From: Caballeronia calidae | GTDB lineage: Bacteria > Pseudomonadota > Gammaproteobacteria > Burkholderiales > Burkholderiaceae | DNA length: 64,000 nucleotides | Reading direction: 5' to 3' | Assembly: GCF_900044055.2 (NCBI RefSeq) | Contig: NZ_FCOX02000001.1 | Span: 372,001-436,000 of the forward strand | Shown: positions 9,016-19,555 of the stretch, piece after piece | Layout of the letters: every line of letters starts with the position of its first letter | Position numbering within the stretch: the first letter of the stretch is position 1 | Made by a program: the position numbers and the translations under genes | The notes under the pieces: model-generated | Databases searched by the model: none | Seen by the model: only the letters and a program-made list of their open reading frames with translations | What the model was told of the DNA's origin: nothing

Positions 9016-10059
9016 ATGAACACAGCACTGAAAGTCGGCGTAATGGGTTACGGCCTTGCCGGCGCGACGTTTCACGCGCCGGTCATCGAGCACTGCGGCC
9101 GCGCCGAGGTGACGGCCATCGCGACGAGCCAGGCCGAGCGCGCGCAGGCCGACTATCCGAACGCGCAAATCGTCGCGGACTTCGACGCGCTGCTCGCCGT
9201 CGACGGGCTCGAATGCGTCGTCATCGCGACGCCGAACGACACGCACTTCGATCTCGCGCACCGCGGGTTGTCGGCGGGCAAGCACGTGGTCGTCGACAAA
9301 CCCGTGACGCTCTCCGCGCGCGACGCCCGCACGCTCGCCGATCTCGCACAGCAGAAAGGCCTGATCTTCGCGCCGTTCCACAATCGCCGCTGGGACGGCG
9401 ATTTCATGACGGTGCGCGCGCTCGTCGAAAGCGGGCGGCTCGGGCGCATCACGCATTACGAATCGCATTTCGACCGTTTCCGCCCGAAAGTGCCGCAGCG
9501 CTGGCGCGAGGAAGCGGAGCGCGGCGGCGGGCTGCTGTTCGATCTGGGACCGCATCTGATCGATCAGGCGCTGACGCTCTTCGGCGCGCCGCAGACGGTG
9601 ACGGCGTTCGTGAAGGCGCATCGCGATCACGCGCACGCGCCGGACTACGTGCATCTCGTGCTCGGCTACGGCGACAAGGAAGTGATCCTGCACGCGAGCG
9701 CGCTCGCCGCGCTGGAGCCGCCGCGTTTCGCGATTCATGGCACGCGCGGCAGTTATGTGAAGAACGGGCTCGATACGCAGGAAGATCAATTGCGTTCGGG
9801 CATGCGGCCGGGCAATCCGGAGTTCGCGAAGAATCCGCCGGGCGTGCTGCGCGAAGTCGATGGCGACCTCGATCTGCGTCACGAATTCGCCACGAAAGAC
9901 GGCGCGTATATCGAGTTTTACCGGTCGCTGGCGGCGTCGATTCAGGATGGGAAGCCGTTCCCGGTCTCGCCGCAGGATGCGGTCGATACGATGACGATCA
10001 TCGAGCTGGCCATTCAGAGCGACGCGGAAGGGCGGCGCGTGCCGTTCGAGCGCCGGTGA
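9016..10059 (+). CDS. Gfo/Idh/MocA-family NAD(P)-dependent oxidoreductase
   Basis: 347 residues. The N-terminal Rossmann fold shows GYGLAGATFHAPVI near residues 12-25, and DKPVT near residue 96 replaces the usual EKP motif, keeping the lysine. The second domain carries GGGLLFDLGPHLIDQAL with the histidine typical of the family active site. Substrates in this family are sugars, inositols and related polyols; which one applies here cannot be told. It runs convergently into a small minus-strand gene with 3 bases between the stop codons. Confidence 0.9.
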   Translation: MNTALKVGVMGYGLAGATFHAPVIEHCGRAEVTAIATSQAERAQADYPNAQIVADFDALLAVDGLECVVIATPNDTHFDLAHRGLSAGKHVVVDKPVTLSARDARTLADLAQQKGLIFAPFHNRRWDGDFMTVRALVESGRLGRITHYESHFDRFRPKVPQRWREEAERGGGLLFDLGPHLIDQALTLFGAPQTVTAFVKAHRDHAHAPDYVHLVLGYGDKEVILHASALAALEPPRFAIHGTRGSYVKNGLDTQEDQLRSGMRPGNPEFAKNPPGVLREVDGDLDLRHEFATKDGAYIEFYRSLAASIQDGKPFPVSPQDAVDTMTIIELAIQSDAEGRRVPFERR

Positions 10060-10062
10060 CGT

Positions 10063-10392
10063 CTATCGCTGGTTGATGCTGCCGGACGTCGTGCTGACTT
10101 TTCCGCCGACGTCGCGGCAATTCACGCTGCCGGAAACCGTCGACACGGATCCGCCGATATCGCCGCAGGTGACGCTGCCGGAAACCGTCGACACCGAGCC
10201 GACGTTGCCATGCACGGCGACCGTGTCGCAGCGATCGGCCTGAAACGACTGAAGATCGCCGTGCACTTCGAGCGTGATGCGCGACGCGGTTTCTGGCGTG
10301 ACGTCCTTGCCGTCCACGATGACGCGTCCGCCGCGCACCGACACGCTTTCGCCCGAATACGTGACGCCGTTGATGGTGATGGTGGCTGGCAT
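10063..10392 (-). CDS. Small Gly/Ser/Val repeat protein, function unknown
   Basis: 109 residues starting MPATITINGVTYSGESVSV; the ATG at 10392 is preferred over an upstream one because it begins the compact domain. The C-terminal half has three rungs of about 17 residues (NVGSVSTVSGSV, DIGGSVSTVSGSV, DVGGKVSTTSGSI), with matching repeats in the DNA. This looks like a short beta-solenoid, as in bactofilin-like or DUF4097-like proteins, but I do not recognise a specific family. No signal peptide or membrane helix is visible, so it is probably cytoplasmic. Confidence 0.7.
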   Translation of the reverse strand: MPATITINGVTYSGESVSVRGGRVIVDGKDVTPETASRITLEVHGDLQSFQADRCDTVAVHGNVGSVSTVSGSVTCGDIGGSVSTVSGSVNCRDVGGKVSTTSGSINQR

Positions 10393-10554
10393 GGGGTCTG
10401 GGAAAAAGATTGCGAATCGACCAGTGTACGCGCGCGATTGCGGCAAATTTCCCCGCATTTGCAACAAAGCGATTCGATTTCTCCGCGGCGCGAGCGCATT
10501 CGGCGCACCGGATACGGATCGATCGGACAGTCAATCGCTGCGGTCCGAATCCGT

Positions 10555-10583
10555 TTGACAACCCCAATTCGGTCGCGTAAATT
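10555..10583 (+). promoter_or_regulatory. Sigma-70 promoter of the gcv operon
   Basis: Perfect -35 box TTGACA at 10555-10560, a 17-base spacer and -10 box TAAATT at 10578-10583. Transcription would begin near 10590, just before the first glycine aptamer. Confidence 0.8.
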
Positions 10584-10593
10584 CTGCCGCACG

Positions 10594-10833
10594 CGTCGGG
10601 AGAGCGCGTGGCCGCCGCTTGTCAGCACGACAGCGAACGCCGCGCCGCCGAAGGGGCATACCCGCAAACTCTCAGGCAAAAGGACCGACGGCGTCGAGGA
10701 AAGCAATTTCCTCGCACTCTGGAGAGCGGCAGCGGCTTCGTCGAACGAGCCAGTTGCCCACCGAAGGGGCGCGCGATGAACCGCTGCACAATCGTGCATG
10801 GTTCGCGCAATCTCTCAGGTACCGAGGACAGAG
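10594..10833 (+). ncRNA. Tandem glycine riboswitch
   Basis: Two glycine aptamers lie in series. In the first, CGTCGG at 10594-10599 pairs with CCGACG at 10685-10690 and the conserved CGAAGGGGC and CTCTCAGGCAAAAGGACC motifs are present. In the second, CTCTG at 10717-10721 pairs with CAGAG at 10829-10833, with CCGAAGGGGC and CTCTCAGGTACCGAGGACAG inside. The 26-base linker holds its own hairpin, GAGGAAA-GCAA-TTTCCTC at 10696-10713. Glycine binding normally turns on the glycine cleavage operon, which follows directly. Confidence 0.96.
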
Positions 10834-10870
10834 GGGTCACGCATCGCAACCGCCAGTCGGTATGCACGTT

Positions 10871-10936
10871 GCGCGCTGCATCGGCAGCGAGCGCAGGCGC
10901 ATTCCGCAGGCAAAAGCGCGCTGCGTGGCCTTTTTT
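10871..10936 (+). terminator. Expression platform of the glycine riboswitch
   Basis: The 9-mer GCGCGCTGC occurs at 10871-10879 and again at 10916-10924. Between them GCAGCGAGCGC at 10884-10894 can pair with either copy. Pairing with the second places a stem six bases before the T-run at 10931-10936, i.e. a terminator; pairing with the first would prevent it. The mutually exclusive folding is my inference from the sequence. Confidence 0.6.
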
Positions 10937-10957
10937 GTTTCGCGAACCGAGGCCCCG

Positions 10958-12082
10958 ATGACTTCTCTTCAACACACGCCCTTGCACGCCGCTCACCTCG
11001 CGCTCAACGCGCGCATGGTCGACTTCGGCGGCTGGGACATGCCCGTCAACTACGGTTCGCAGATCGACGAGCACCGCGCGGTACGCACGGATGCCGGCAT
11101 GTTCGACGTGTCGCACATGCGCGTCATCGATTTCGAGGGCGAAGCCGTCCGCGATTTCTTCAAGTACGCGATCGCCAATAACGTCGACAAGCTCACGACG
11201 CCCGGCAAGGCGCTCTACTCGTGCCTGCTCGGCGGCGACGGCGGCGTCATCGACGATCTCATCGTTTATTACTTCTCCGAGACGAGTTTTCGTGTCGTCG
11301 TGAACGCGGGCACGGCGGAGAAGGACATCGCCTGGTTCGGCCAGCTGAACGCCGAGGGCGAATTCAATCTGTCGATCACGCCGCGCCGCGATCTCGCGAT
11401 CATCGCCGTGCAAGGCCCGAACGCGCGCGAAAAGGCCTGGCAAGTGCTGCCGGATACGCGCGCGCAGACTCAGGACATCAAGCCGTTCAACGCGGTCGTT
11501 TTTCCGTCGACGCAATTCGGCGAGCTGATGCTCGCGCGCACCGGCTACACGGGCGAGGACGGCTTCGAGATCGTCGTTCCGGCGACGCACGTCGAAGCGC
11601 TGTGGAACGCGCTCGCAGCCGCGGGCGTGAAGCCGGCCGGCCTCGGCGCGCGCGACACGCTGCGCCTCGAAGCCGGCATGAACCTCTACGGCCAGGACAT
11701 GGACGAGACGGTCTCGCCGCTCGACGCCGGCCTCGCGTGGACCGTCGATCTGAAAACGCCGCGCGATTTCGTCGGCCGCAGCGCGCTCGAAGCGCACGGC
11801 TCGAAGGCGAATTTCGTCGGGCTCGTGCTCATCAAGGAAAACGGCAAGGCGGGCGGCGTACTGCGCGCACATCAGAAAGTCGTCACGCCGCACGGCGATG
11901 GCGAAATCACGAGCGGCACGTTTTCGCCGTCGATGCAGGAGTCGATCGCGTTCGCACGCGTCCCGACCGCTGTTGCCGTCGGGGATACGGTGCAGGTCGT
12001 CATCCGCGACAAGCAACTCCCCGCGCGCGTGGTAAAACTTCCGTTCGTGCGCAACGGCAAGGTTCTCGTCGAACTTTCATAA
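10958..12082 (+). CDS. gcvT: Glycine cleavage system T protein (aminomethyltransferase)
   Basis: Transfers the methylene group from the aminomethyl-lipoyl arm of GcvH to tetrahydrofolate and releases ammonia. The 374-residue product begins [13 protein letters not shown]; the ATG at 10958 is used because the longer open frame reads through the riboswitch. [11 protein letters not shown] near residue 22, FDVSHM and the folate-site segment [13 protein letters not shown] are typical. First gene of gcvTHP, controlled by the tandem glycine riboswitch. Confidence 0.97.
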   Translation: MTSLQHTPLHAAHLALNARMVDFGGWDMPVNYGSQIDEHRAVRTDAGMFDVSHMRVIDFEGEAVRDFFKYAIANNVDKLTTPGKALYSCLLGGDGGVIDDLIVYYFSETSFRVVVNAGTAEKDIAWFGQLNAEGEFNLSITPRRDLAIIAVQGPNAREKAWQVLPDTRAQTQDIKPFNAVVFPSTQFGELMLARTGYTGEDGFEIVVPATHVEALWNALAAAGVKPAGLGARDTLRLEAGMNLYGQDMDETVSPLDAGLAWTVDLKTPRDFVGRSALEAHGSKANFVGLVLIKENGKAGGVLRAHQKVVTPHGDGEITSGTFSPSMQESIAFARVPTAVAVGDTVQVVIRDKQLPARVVKLPFVRNGKVLVELS

Positions 12083-12145
12083 GCGCCGTCGCGCCCGTTC
12101 CCTCCTATCAAGAACCTCACGAAAGAACCACGCAAGGAGCATCCA

Positions 12146-12526
12146 ATGAGCATCCCGGCCGATCTGAAATACACCGAATCGCACGAATGGGTCCGCACCG
12201 AAGCCGACGGCACGCTGACCGTCGGCATCACCGATCACGCGCAGGAAGCGCTCGGTGACATCGTGTTCGTCGAGCTGCCGGCGGCGGGCAAGACCGTCGC
12301 GGCGGGCGATGCGATCGCCGTGATCGAATCGGTGAAGGCCGCCTCCGATATTTACGCGCCGGTCTCGGGCGAAATCGTCGCCGCCAACGACTCGCTCACC
12401 GCCACGCCCGATCAGGTGAACGGCGCGCCGTACGAAAGCTGGCTCTTCAAGATCAAGCCGGCGGGCGACGCCTCCCTCGACAAGCTGCTCGACGCCGAAG
12501 GCTACGGCAAGTCGATCGGCGAATAA
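12146..12526 (+). CDS. gcvH: Glycine cleavage system H protein
   Basis: Lipoyl carrier that shuttles the aminomethyl group between GcvP, GcvT and the L protein. 126 residues; the lipoylated lysine is K64 in the signature ESVKAAS. AAGGAG lies 5 bases before the ATG. It sits 63 bases after gcvT and 64 before gcvP in the same operon. Confidence 0.97.
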   Translation: MSIPADLKYTESHEWVRTEADGTLTVGITDHAQEALGDIVFVELPAAGKTVAAGDAIAVIESVKAASDIYAPVSGEIVAANDSLTATPDQVNGAPYESWLFKIKPAGDASLDKLLDAEGYGKSIGE

Positions 12527-12590
12527 CTCCCTCAATCGACGAAGGCGGCTCCTTTCCGCAACGAAGGCGCCGCCATTCGCAGGAATTCAC

Positions 12591-15518
12591 ATGAAGCTCG
12601 AACACCCGGATCGCCTGATGAACCGCACCTCCCTGTCACTCGCCGCACTCGAATGTCACGATGCATTCGCCGAGCGGCACATCGGCCCCGACGAAGCGGA
12701 CCAGCGCGCGATGCTCGATGCGCTCGGCTTCGCATCGCGCGCGGCCTTCATCGACGCGGTGATTCCTGAATCGATCCGCCGCAAGGAAACGCTGCCGCTC
12801 GGCGCGTTCACGCAGCCGAAGAGCGAGGCGGAAGCGCTCGCGTCGCTGCGCAAGCTGGCGGACGAGAATCTGGTGTTTCGGACTTACATCGGCCAGGGTT
12901 ACTACGGCACGCACACGCCGGCCGTGATCCTGCGCAACGTGCTGGAAAATCCGGCCTGGTACACGGCGTACACGCCGTATCAGCCGGAAATCTCGCAAGG
13001 GCGCCTCGAAGCGCTGCTGAACTTCCAGCAGATGGTCATGGACCTGACGGGCCTCGCGATGGCGAACGCATCGCTGCTCGACGAAGCCACCGCCGCCGCC
13101 GAAGCGATGACCCTGCTGCAACGTGTCGGCAAGCCGAAGTCGAACGTCTTCTACGTCGCCGATGACGTGCTGCCGCAGACCATCGAAGTGGTGAAGACGC
13201 GCGCGAAGCCGGCGGGCATCGAGGTGAAGGTCGGCCCTGCCGCCAATGCCGCGAGCGCGAACGCGTTCGGCGTGCTGCTGCAATACCCCGGCGCGCAAGG
13301 CGACATCCTCGACTATCGCGCCCTGACCGAAGCGATCCACGCGGCGGGCGGCCATGTCGTCGCGGCGGCGGATCTGCTCGCGCTGACGCTCGTCACGCCG
13401 CCGGGCGAATGGGGCGCGGATGTCGCGATCGGCAATACGCAGCGCTTCGGTGTGCCGGTCGGCTTCGGCGGTCCGCACGCGGCTTTCATGGCCGTGCGCG
13501 ATGAATTCAAGCGCCAGATGCCGGGCCGTCTCGTCGGCGTGACCGTCGATGCGCAAGGCAATTCCGCGCTGCGTCTCGCGCTGCAGACGCGCGAGCAACA
13601 TATCCGTCGCGAGAAGGCGACGTCGAACGTCTGTACGGCGCAGGCGCTGCTCGCGATCATGGCGAGCATGTACGCCGTCTATCACGGCCCGCGCGGCCTG
13701 AAGACGATCGCATTGCGCGTAAACCGCGTCGCGTCGGTGTTCGCGGCGGGTCTGCGCAAGCTCGGCTACGCGATCGCCAACGATACGTTCTTCGACACGG
13801 TCACCATCGACAGCGGGGCGAACACGACCGCGCTGCATCAGGCCGCCCACGCCGCGCACATCAACCTGCGCCACGTGAGCGCGAGCCAGGTCGGCGTATC
13901 GCTGGATGAAACCACCACGCGCGACGACCTCCTCAAGCTCTTCGCGCTCTTCGCGGAAGTGGCGGGCAAGACCGAAACGTTCGATATCGACGCGCTCGAC
14001 CAGGCCGCGCCCGATTCGCTGCCGGCCGAACTGCATCGCACGAGCGAATACCTCACGCATCCGGTCTTCAACCGCCATCACTCCGAGCACGAAATGCTGC
14101 GCTATCTGCGCAGCCTTGCCGACAAGGACCTCGCGCTCGACCGCACGATGATCCCGCTCGGCTCCTGCACGATGAAGCTCAACGCGACCTCCGAAATGCT
14201 GCCGGTGACGTGGCCCGAGTTCGCGCAGATTCACCCGTTCGCGCCCGCCGAGCAGACGCTCGGCTATCGCACGATGATCGATCAGCTCGAACAGATGCTG
14301 GTTGCGTGCACGGGCTACGCGGCGGTATCCCTGCAGCCGAACGCCGGTTCGCAGGGCGAGTACGCGGGCCTGCTGATCATCCACGCGTATCACGAGTCGC
14401 GCGGTGAAGGGCATCGCAATGTGTGTCTGATTCCGGCGTCCGCGCACGGCACGAATCCGGCGTCGGCGCAGATGGCGGGCATGCAGGTCGTCGTCGTCGC
14501 GTGCGATGCGAACGGCAACGTCGATATCGAAGACCTGAAGGCGAAGGCCGACAAGCATTCGGCGAACCTCGCGGCGATCATGATCACGTATCCGTCGACG
14601 CACGGCGTGTTCGAGCGCAATGTCCGCGAAATCTGCGACATCGTGCATTCGCACGGCGGCCAGGTGTATGTCGACGGCGCGAACATGAACGCGATGGTCG
14701 GTCTCTGCGCGCCCGGCCAGTTCGGCGGCGACGTTTCGCACCTGAATCTGCACAAGACCTTCTGCATTCCGCACGGCGGCGGCGGACCGGGCGTCGGTCC
14801 GGTCGCGGTCGGCGCGCATCTGGCGAAGTTCCTGCCGAATCAGATCTCCACGGGCTACAAGCGCGACGAAGCGGGCATCGGCGCGGTGTCGTCGGCGCCG
14901 TATGGCTCGGCCGCGATTCTGCCGATCTCGTGGATGTACATCGCGATGATGGGCGCGCAAGGCCTCACCGCCGCCACCGAAAGCGCGATTCTCGCGGCGA
15001 ACTATGTCGCCAAGCGCCTCGCGCCGCACTATCCGGTGCTGTACAGCGGCCCGGGCGGGCTCGTCGCGCACGAGTGCATTCTCGACGTGCGGCCGATCAA
15101 GGAATCGAGCGGCATCTCGGTGGACGACGTCGCGAAGCGCCTGATCGACTACGGCTTCCACGCGCCGACGATGAGCTTCCCCGTGCCGGGCACGCTGATG
15201 GTCGAGCCGACGGAATCGGAATCGAAGGAAGAGCTCGACCGCTTCATCGACGCGATGATCGCGATCCGCGAGGAAATCCGCGCGGTGGAGGAAGGCCGCG
15301 CCGATCGCGAAGACAACGTGCTGAAGAACGCGCCGCACACGGCGGCGGCCGTCACGTCGGACGAGTGGACGCACAAGTACACGCGCGAAGCGGCGGCGTA
15401 CCCGGTGAAGTCGCTCGTGACGCGCAAGTACTGGTCGCCGGTCGGCCGCGCGGACAACGCGTACGGCGACCGCAACCTGATGTGCTCGTGCGTGCCGATT
15501 TCCGATTACGCGGAATAA
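12591..15518 (+). CDS. gcvP: Glycine dehydrogenase (decarboxylating), P protein
   Basis: PLP enzyme that decarboxylates glycine and loads the aminomethyl group on GcvH. The 975-residue chain is the single-subunit form with both halves of the homodimeric type. The PLP lysine is about K722 in [22 protein letters not shown] near the N-terminus and GSCTMKLNA in the second half are family marks. Last gene of gcvTHP, followed by a hairpin at 15528-15567. No frameshift is seen. Confidence 0.97.
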   Translation: MKLEHPDRLMNRTSLSLAALECHDAFAERHIGPDEADQRAMLDALGFASRAAFIDAVIPESIRRKETLPLGAFTQPKSEAEALASLRKLADENLVFRTYIGQGYYGTHTPAVILRNVLENPAWYTAYTPYQPEISQGRLEALLNFQQMVMDLTGLAMANASLLDEATAAAEAMTLLQRVGKPKSNVFYVADDVLPQTIEVVKTRAKPAGIEVKVGPAANAASANAFGVLLQYPGAQGDILDYRALTEAIHAAGGHVVAAADLLALTLVTPPGEWGADVAIGNTQRFGVPVGFGGPHAAFMAVRDEFKRQMPGRLVGVTVDAQGNSALRLALQTREQHIRREKATSNVCTAQALLAIMASMYAVYHGPRGLKTIALRVNRVASVFAAGLRKLGYAIANDTFFDTVTIDSGANTTALHQAAHAAHINLRHVSASQVGVSLDETTTRDDLLKLFALFAEVAGKTETFDIDALDQAAPDSLPAELHRTSEYLTHPVFNRHHSEHEMLRYLRSLADKDLALDRTMIPLGSCTMKLNATSEMLPVTWPEFAQIHPFAPAEQTLGYRTMIDQLEQMLVACTGYAAVSLQPNAGSQGEYAGLLIIHAYHESRGEGHRNVCLIPASAHGTNPASAQMAGMQVVVVACDANGNVDIEDLKAKADKHSANLAAIMITYPSTHGVFERNVREICDIVHSHGGQVYVDGANMNAMVGLCAPGQFGGDVSHLNLHKTFCIPHGGGGPGVGPVAVGAHLAKFLPNQISTGYKRDEAGIGAVSSAPYGSAAILPISWMYIAMMGAQGLTAATESAILAANYVAKRLAPHYPVLYSGPGGLVAHECILDVRPIKESSGISVDDVAKRLIDYGFHAPTMSFPVPGTLMVEPTESESKEELDRFIDAMIAIREEIRAVEEGRADREDNVLKNAPHTAAAVTSDEWTHKYTREAAAYPVKSLVTRKYWSPVGRADNAYGDRNLMCSCVPISDYAE

Positions 15519-15527
15519 GCAGGCACG

Positions 15528-15567
15528 CCGCCCGGCAATGAAGGAAGCGTAAAGCATTGTCGGGCGG
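15528..15567 (+). terminator. Hairpin after gcvP
   Basis: A 13-bp stem with one G-T pair (CCGCCCGGCAATG with CATTGTCGGGCGG) and a 14-base loop lies just after the gcvP stop. There is no T-run, so it may act as an mRNA 3' end stabiliser or partial terminator and not as a strong stop. Confidence 0.45.
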
Positions 15568-15631
15568 TATCGCGGCGCGCGTCAGAACGGCTAACATCTC
15601 ACCCCGGACCAAAGCCAATCAAGGAGTTCGC

Positions 15632-16735
15632 ATGGCGCGGAAGGTGCGAGAGATGAATAAGAAGAGCCGTTTCAGGACGCGCACGGCGCTGGCCGCGCTG
15701 TTGGCGTTCGGCATGTCATGCGCTCACGCGGCGATGAATTTCTGCGCCGCGCCCGCGATGCAGACGAGCGAGCGCACCAACGCCGATCCCGGCGTGAGGG
15801 CGCTGGTGAAGATGGTGCAATCGCACGTGAACGACCAGCCGAAGGCGCGGGCGACGCTGCATACCGAGGGCACGCTGCCGCACGAAGGCATCTACGACGA
15901 GAGCGTCGAAGCGGAGAAAGATCTCGGCCTGATGCGCGATGCGGCGCTCGCGTGGCGCGCGACCGGCGACGAGCGCTATCTGCGGCTCGTCGACCGCTTT
16001 CTGTTCGCGTGGACGACCACGTACCAGCCGAGCTTCAATCCCATCGACGAGACGAATTTCGAATCGCTGATTCTCGCGTACGACCTCACGGCGAGCGCCT
16101 TGCCGGTGAAGACGCGCAATGCGGCGAACGCGTTCATCGCGAAGATGGTGAAGGGCTATATCGCCGATATGGACCAGCAGCCGCGTCCGCTCACGGGCAA
16201 TTATCGGAACAACTGGCAGAGTCATCGGGTGAAGCTGGTGGCGATGGGCGCGTTCACCATCGACGACCGCAAGCTCATCAACGCGGCGCAGCGGCTGTTC
16301 GTCGAGCATATCGGCGACAACATCGCGCCGGATGGATCGACGGTCGATTTCGCCGAACGCGATGCGCTGCGCTACGTCACCTACGATCTTCAACCGCTCG
16401 TGACAGCGGCGCTCGCCGCGCGGCGGCACAACCGCAACTGGCTGCCGGAGCGCGCGCAGTCGGGCGCGACCCTCGCCGAAGCGCTCAACTGGCTCACGCC
16501 GTACGCGATCGGCACGAAGACGCATAATGAATTCGTGCGCTCGTCGGTGCCTTTCGACGCCAAGCGCCGCGAAGCCGGATTGCCGGGTTTTTCGGGTCAG
16601 TGGGATCCGAAGAACGCGGCGGAACTCTTTCATCTTGCGGCCCGTCTCGACGGCCGCTACGCGCCGGTCGCACTGCGGCTCGCACTCACGCCGCCTGCGT
16701 GGCTCGCGGTGTGTCTGCCGTTGCCGGCGCGCTAA
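15632..16735 (+). CDS. Secreted alginate lyase-like protein (PL5/PF05426 type)
   Basis: 367 residues with a basic N-terminus, a hydrophobic stretch and a likely signal-peptidase site after AHA, so it is probably periplasmic or secreted. The body is helical and carries [19 protein letters not shown] at about residues 190-208, which matches the NNW segment of alginate-lyase family barrels, plus [16 protein letters not shown] 15632 has AAGGAG five bases before it. Substrate is unproven; mannuronate-type polysaccharide is the family guess. It lies between gcvP and sdaA, 23 bases before sdaA, with no metabolic link to them. Confidence 0.8.
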   Translation: MARKVREMNKKSRFRTRTALAALLAFGMSCAHAAMNFCAAPAMQTSERTNADPGVRALVKMVQSHVNDQPKARATLHTEGTLPHEGIYDESVEAEKDLGLMRDAALAWRATGDERYLRLVDRFLFAWTTTYQPSFNPIDETNFESLILAYDLTASALPVKTRNAANAFIAKMVKGYIADMDQQPRPLTGNYRNNWQSHRVKLVAMGAFTIDDRKLINAAQRLFVEHIGDNIAPDGSTVDFAERDALRYVTYDLQPLVTAALAARRHNRNWLPERAQSGATLAEALNWLTPYAIGTKTHNEFVRSSVPFDAKRREAGLPGFSGQWDPKNAAELFHLAARLDGRYAPVALRLALTPPAWLAVCLPLPAR

Positions 16736-16758
16736 TCCAAGCACAGGTAGGAGCAGTC

Positions 16759-18147
16759 ATGGCAGTCAGCGTATTCGACCTCTTCAAGATCGGTATCGGC
16801 CCTTCGAGTTCGCACACTGTCGGACCGATGCGCGCGGCATTGATGTTCGCGCAAGGACTCGAGCGCGACGCTCTGCTGGACGCGACGGCATCGGTGAAAT
16901 GCGAGCTGTACGGCTCGCTCGGCGCGACGGGCAAAGGCCACGGGACCGACCGCGGCGTGATGCTCGGCCTGATGGGCGACGCACCCGACACCGTCGATGC
17001 ATCGAGCATCGTTCCGCGGCTGGAGGCCGTGCGCGCGTCGAAGACGCTTGCGCTGCTCGGCACGCGCGATATTCCGTTCACGATCAAGGAGAACATCGCG
17101 TTCTACCGGCAGGCGTTGCCGGAGCATCCGAACGGCATGAAGCTGTATGCGTTCGATGCGAACGGCGCGTTGCTGCGCGAGGCGACGTATCTGTCGGTGG
17201 GCGGCGGTTTCGTCGTCACGGCGGGCGCGGCGAACACGGCGGTGCTGACGGCGCACGAGCAGTTGCCGTATCCGTTCCAGACCGGCGACGAGCTGCTGAA
17301 AATGTGCGACGAATCGGGCAAATCGATCGCGCAGCTGATGTGGGAAAACGAGCGCGTCTGGCGCAGCGAGGATGAAATTCGTGCCGGGCTGCTGCGCATC
17401 TGGGATGTGATGCAGGATTGCGTCGCGCGCGGGTGCGGCATCAATAATCCCGAAGCCGAAGGGCACTTGCCGGGTCCGTTTCAGGTCAAGCGTCGCGCGC
17501 CGCAGTTGTACAAGGCGCTGGCGGGCAAGCCGGAGCAGGCGTTGCGCGATCCGCTTTCGATGATCGACTGGATCAATCTCTATGCGATCGCGGTGAACGA
17601 GGAGAACGCGATCGGCGGGCGCGTCGTGACCGCGCCGACCAATGGCGCGGCGGGCATCATTCCGGCAGTGCTGCATTACTACGACCGGTTCGTGCCGGGG
17701 TCGAACACGCAGGGCGTGATCGACTTCCTGCTGACGGCGGCGGCGATCGGCATTCTGTACAAGATGAATGCGTCCATCTCCGGCGCGGAAGTGGGATGTC
17801 AGGGCGAGGTGGGCGTTGCCTGTTCGATGGCGGCGGGCGCGCTGGCTGCCGTGCTCGGCGGCACGCCCGCGCAAGTCGAGAATGCCGCGGAGATCGGCAT
17901 GGAGCACAACCTCGGGCTGACGTGCGATCCGGTCGGCGGAATGGTGCAGATTCCGTGCATCGAACGCAACGCGATGGGATCGGTGAAGGCCGTCAACGCC
18001 GCGCGCATGGCGATGCGCGGCGATGGCTCGCACTATGTTTCGCTCGATTCGGTCATCAAGACCATGAGAGAGACCGGCGCGGATATGAAGACCAAATATA
18101 AAGAGACTTCGCGCGGCGGGTTGGCGGTGAATATCGTGGAGTGTTGA
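16759..18147 (+). CDS. sdaA: L-serine ammonia-lyase, single-chain iron-sulfur type
   Basis: Converts L-serine to pyruvate and ammonia using a [4Fe-4S] cluster. The 462-residue chain begins [24 protein letters not shown], the signature of the beta domain. The alpha domain holds cluster cysteines in GVACSMAAG and in [15 protein letters not shown] 16759 has TAGGAG just before it; longer frames overlap the lyase gene. Serine made from glycine by serine hydroxymethyltransferase would be drained here, which fits its place beside gcvTHP. Confidence 0.96.
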   Translation: MAVSVFDLFKIGIGPSSSHTVGPMRAALMFAQGLERDALLDATASVKCELYGSLGATGKGHGTDRGVMLGLMGDAPDTVDASSIVPRLEAVRASKTLALLGTRDIPFTIKENIAFYRQALPEHPNGMKLYAFDANGALLREATYLSVGGGFVVTAGAANTAVLTAHEQLPYPFQTGDELLKMCDESGKSIAQLMWENERVWRSEDEIRAGLLRIWDVMQDCVARGCGINNPEAEGHLPGPFQVKRRAPQLYKALAGKPEQALRDPLSMIDWINLYAIAVNEENAIGGRVVTAPTNGAAGIIPAVLHYYDRFVPGSNTQGVIDFLLTAAAIGILYKMNASISGAEVGCQGEVGVACSMAAGALAAVLGGTPAQVENAAEIGMEHNLGLTCDPVGGMVQIPCIERNAMGSVKAVNAARMAMRGDGSHYVSLDSVIKTMRETGADMKTKYKETSRGGLAVNIVEC

Positions 18148-18289
18148 GAGATGATGTCTTCGGGCAGTCATCGGCACGACGACTGAAACATTCGGTGAAA
18201 GGCGATCGAGGCGCCAGGCGAAGCGGCTAGCATCGGTAGAACAAGAACGATTCTATCGATCGCTGGATTGAACCGGTGCGTCGGTAGAG

Positions 18290-18805
18290 ATGCCTGGGAG
18301 CACCGCATTGGAACCGAAGGAACTTGCTGCGCATAGACAAGTGCGCAAGACGCTGAGCGGCGCACTGCAATTCAAGCCGATGAACAAAACCAGGTGGCCC
18401 AAGCCATTCAACAGAATGGCGCGGCCGCGGGTTCACGCGACCGATCTCACTCGCGTCTCGGACGATCATTGCGTGCTGTTCATATGGCGCGACGGCGACG
18501 AACTCGAAGATCGCTCGTTTTATGGGCATTTGCTTCACGCACTGCCTCCCGGGGATCTCTACCCGCTGCTGGAGTTTCACTACCATCCCAGTCACAAGGG
18601 TTTGCATTGCAAGGTGCCATGCCGGACCACCTTCGACTACCGGAATCGCTTGCTGCCCGGCGCACCCGAGCTTAACCTGAAGTCTTATCGACGCTTCGAC
18701 CCAAGGGTGGTCGAAGACCGCGCCGCGCTGATCGTTCTGTTCCGCGAGATAGCGGGGATATCGATTTCGAACGAACAAAACGGCCAAGGCGACCTGTTGT
18801 GCTAA
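18290..18805 (+). CDS. Unknown protein, first gene of an overlapping two-gene unit
   Basis: 171 residues, no family recognised. It has no signal peptide or membrane helix and is fairly basic. A central aromatic/His stretch (LLEFHYHPSHKGLHCKV) and a C-terminal segment (RFDPRVVEDRAALIVLFREI) are the only distinctive parts. The stop overlaps the start of the DUF1828-like gene by 7 bases, so the two are probably translationally coupled and work together. Codons are less GC-biased than in neighbouring housekeeping genes by eye, consistent with later acquisition. ATG 18290 is the first start; MNKTRWPKPFNRM at 18380 is an alternative. Confidence 0.65.
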   Translation: MPGSTALEPKELAAHRQVRKTLSGALQFKPMNKTRWPKPFNRMARPRVHATDLTRVSDDHCVLFIWRDGDELEDRSFYGHLLHALPPGDLYPLLEFHYHPSHKGLHCKVPCRTTFDYRNRLLPGAPELNLKSYRRFDPRVVEDRAALIVLFREIAGISISNEQNGQGDLLC

Positions 18806-19551
18806 CGGACATTCTCAAGCGAACGATCTGCACGTTGTTCGAAGTGCATGCCGATAGCAACGGTGTGCAGCGAATCGTCACGCCTTTGCAGTATCCCGGA
18901 ACGGGAGATCGCGTGGTCGTTCGCATTCGCCCTCGCGACGGCGGATGGGTCATAGACGAGAACGGAGAGGCATGCTTTTCCGCGAGCATGGCGGGCGGCG
19001 ACGTCGAATCTGGCATCGTCGAGCATTGGTCGCAAGAACATGCACGACTCAGCCCCGCGCGACTGTGTGCAGACGAGGTGATTCGCGCGACCACCACCGA
19101 CGAGCGTCTTCTTGCACCGTATGTGTTTCGCGTCGCCGAGGCAGCTCAGCAGCTCTATGCTGTTGCGACCTCGCGGCCCGAGCGCCAGTCAAGCAGCGAC
19201 TTCAAGGAGCGGCTGACTCGCACCATCGCCGAGATAGCGGAGGAATTCGGTCTCGGACATCGGTCGGAGGTCGAGTTGCCGATTTCCGGCGGTTTGATAG
19301 CCGATCACCTGATCGAAACGCCCACGCCGTCGATCATCATCGCCGCGACCAGCGCCAAGCGGTTGCTCGAAGGCGAACTCATCCACTTGCAGTATCGAGC
19401 CGTGCATATGCCAGGGCATGTGCTCGCCATTGCGGAAAATCAGCAAGCAGTCGGCAAGACCGAGTTCGAGCGGGCGAACTATTACACGTGGAAGACAGTC
19501 GTCTTCGATGCGCGGAATCTTCGAAGTTTGATTGGCTCCGTGCTTCATTGA
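18799..19551 (+). CDS. DUF1828-like protein, second gene of the two-gene unit
   Basis: 250 residues, GTG start overlapping the previous gene. Residues about 25-60 (RIVTPLQYPGTGDRVVVRIR, then DGGWVIDENGEA) resemble the DUF1828 domain, a small fold seen in mobile and accessory loci. The C-terminal half (LPISGGLIADHLIETPTPSI onward) may correspond to the DUF1829 partner domain. Function of these domains is not established to my knowledge. The gene ends 4 bases before the convergent flhA stop, so the pair fills the gap between sdaA and the flagellar genes. Confidence 0.65.
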   Translation: MLTDILKRTICTLFEVHADSNGVQRIVTPLQYPGTGDRVVVRIRPRDGGWVIDENGEACFSASMAGGDVESGIVEHWSQEHARLSPARLCADEVIRATTTDERLLAPYVFRVAEAAQQLYAVATSRPERQSSSDFKERLTRTIAEIAEEFGLGHRSEVELPISGGLIADHLIETPTPSIIIAATSAKRLLEGELIHLQYRAVHMPGHVLAIAENQQAVGKTEFERANYYTWKTVVFDARNLRSLIGSVLH

Positions 19552-19555
19552 AGCA

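Noticed and set aside
10619-10957. N-terminal extension of gcvT to 10619
   Set aside because: The extra codons coincide with the glycine riboswitch; the family N-terminus starts at ATG 10958.
12636-15557. 973-codon open frame antisense to gcvP
   Set aside because: High-GC DNA leaves the opposite strand open; the product is Arg/His-rich with no domain and gcvP itself is intact.
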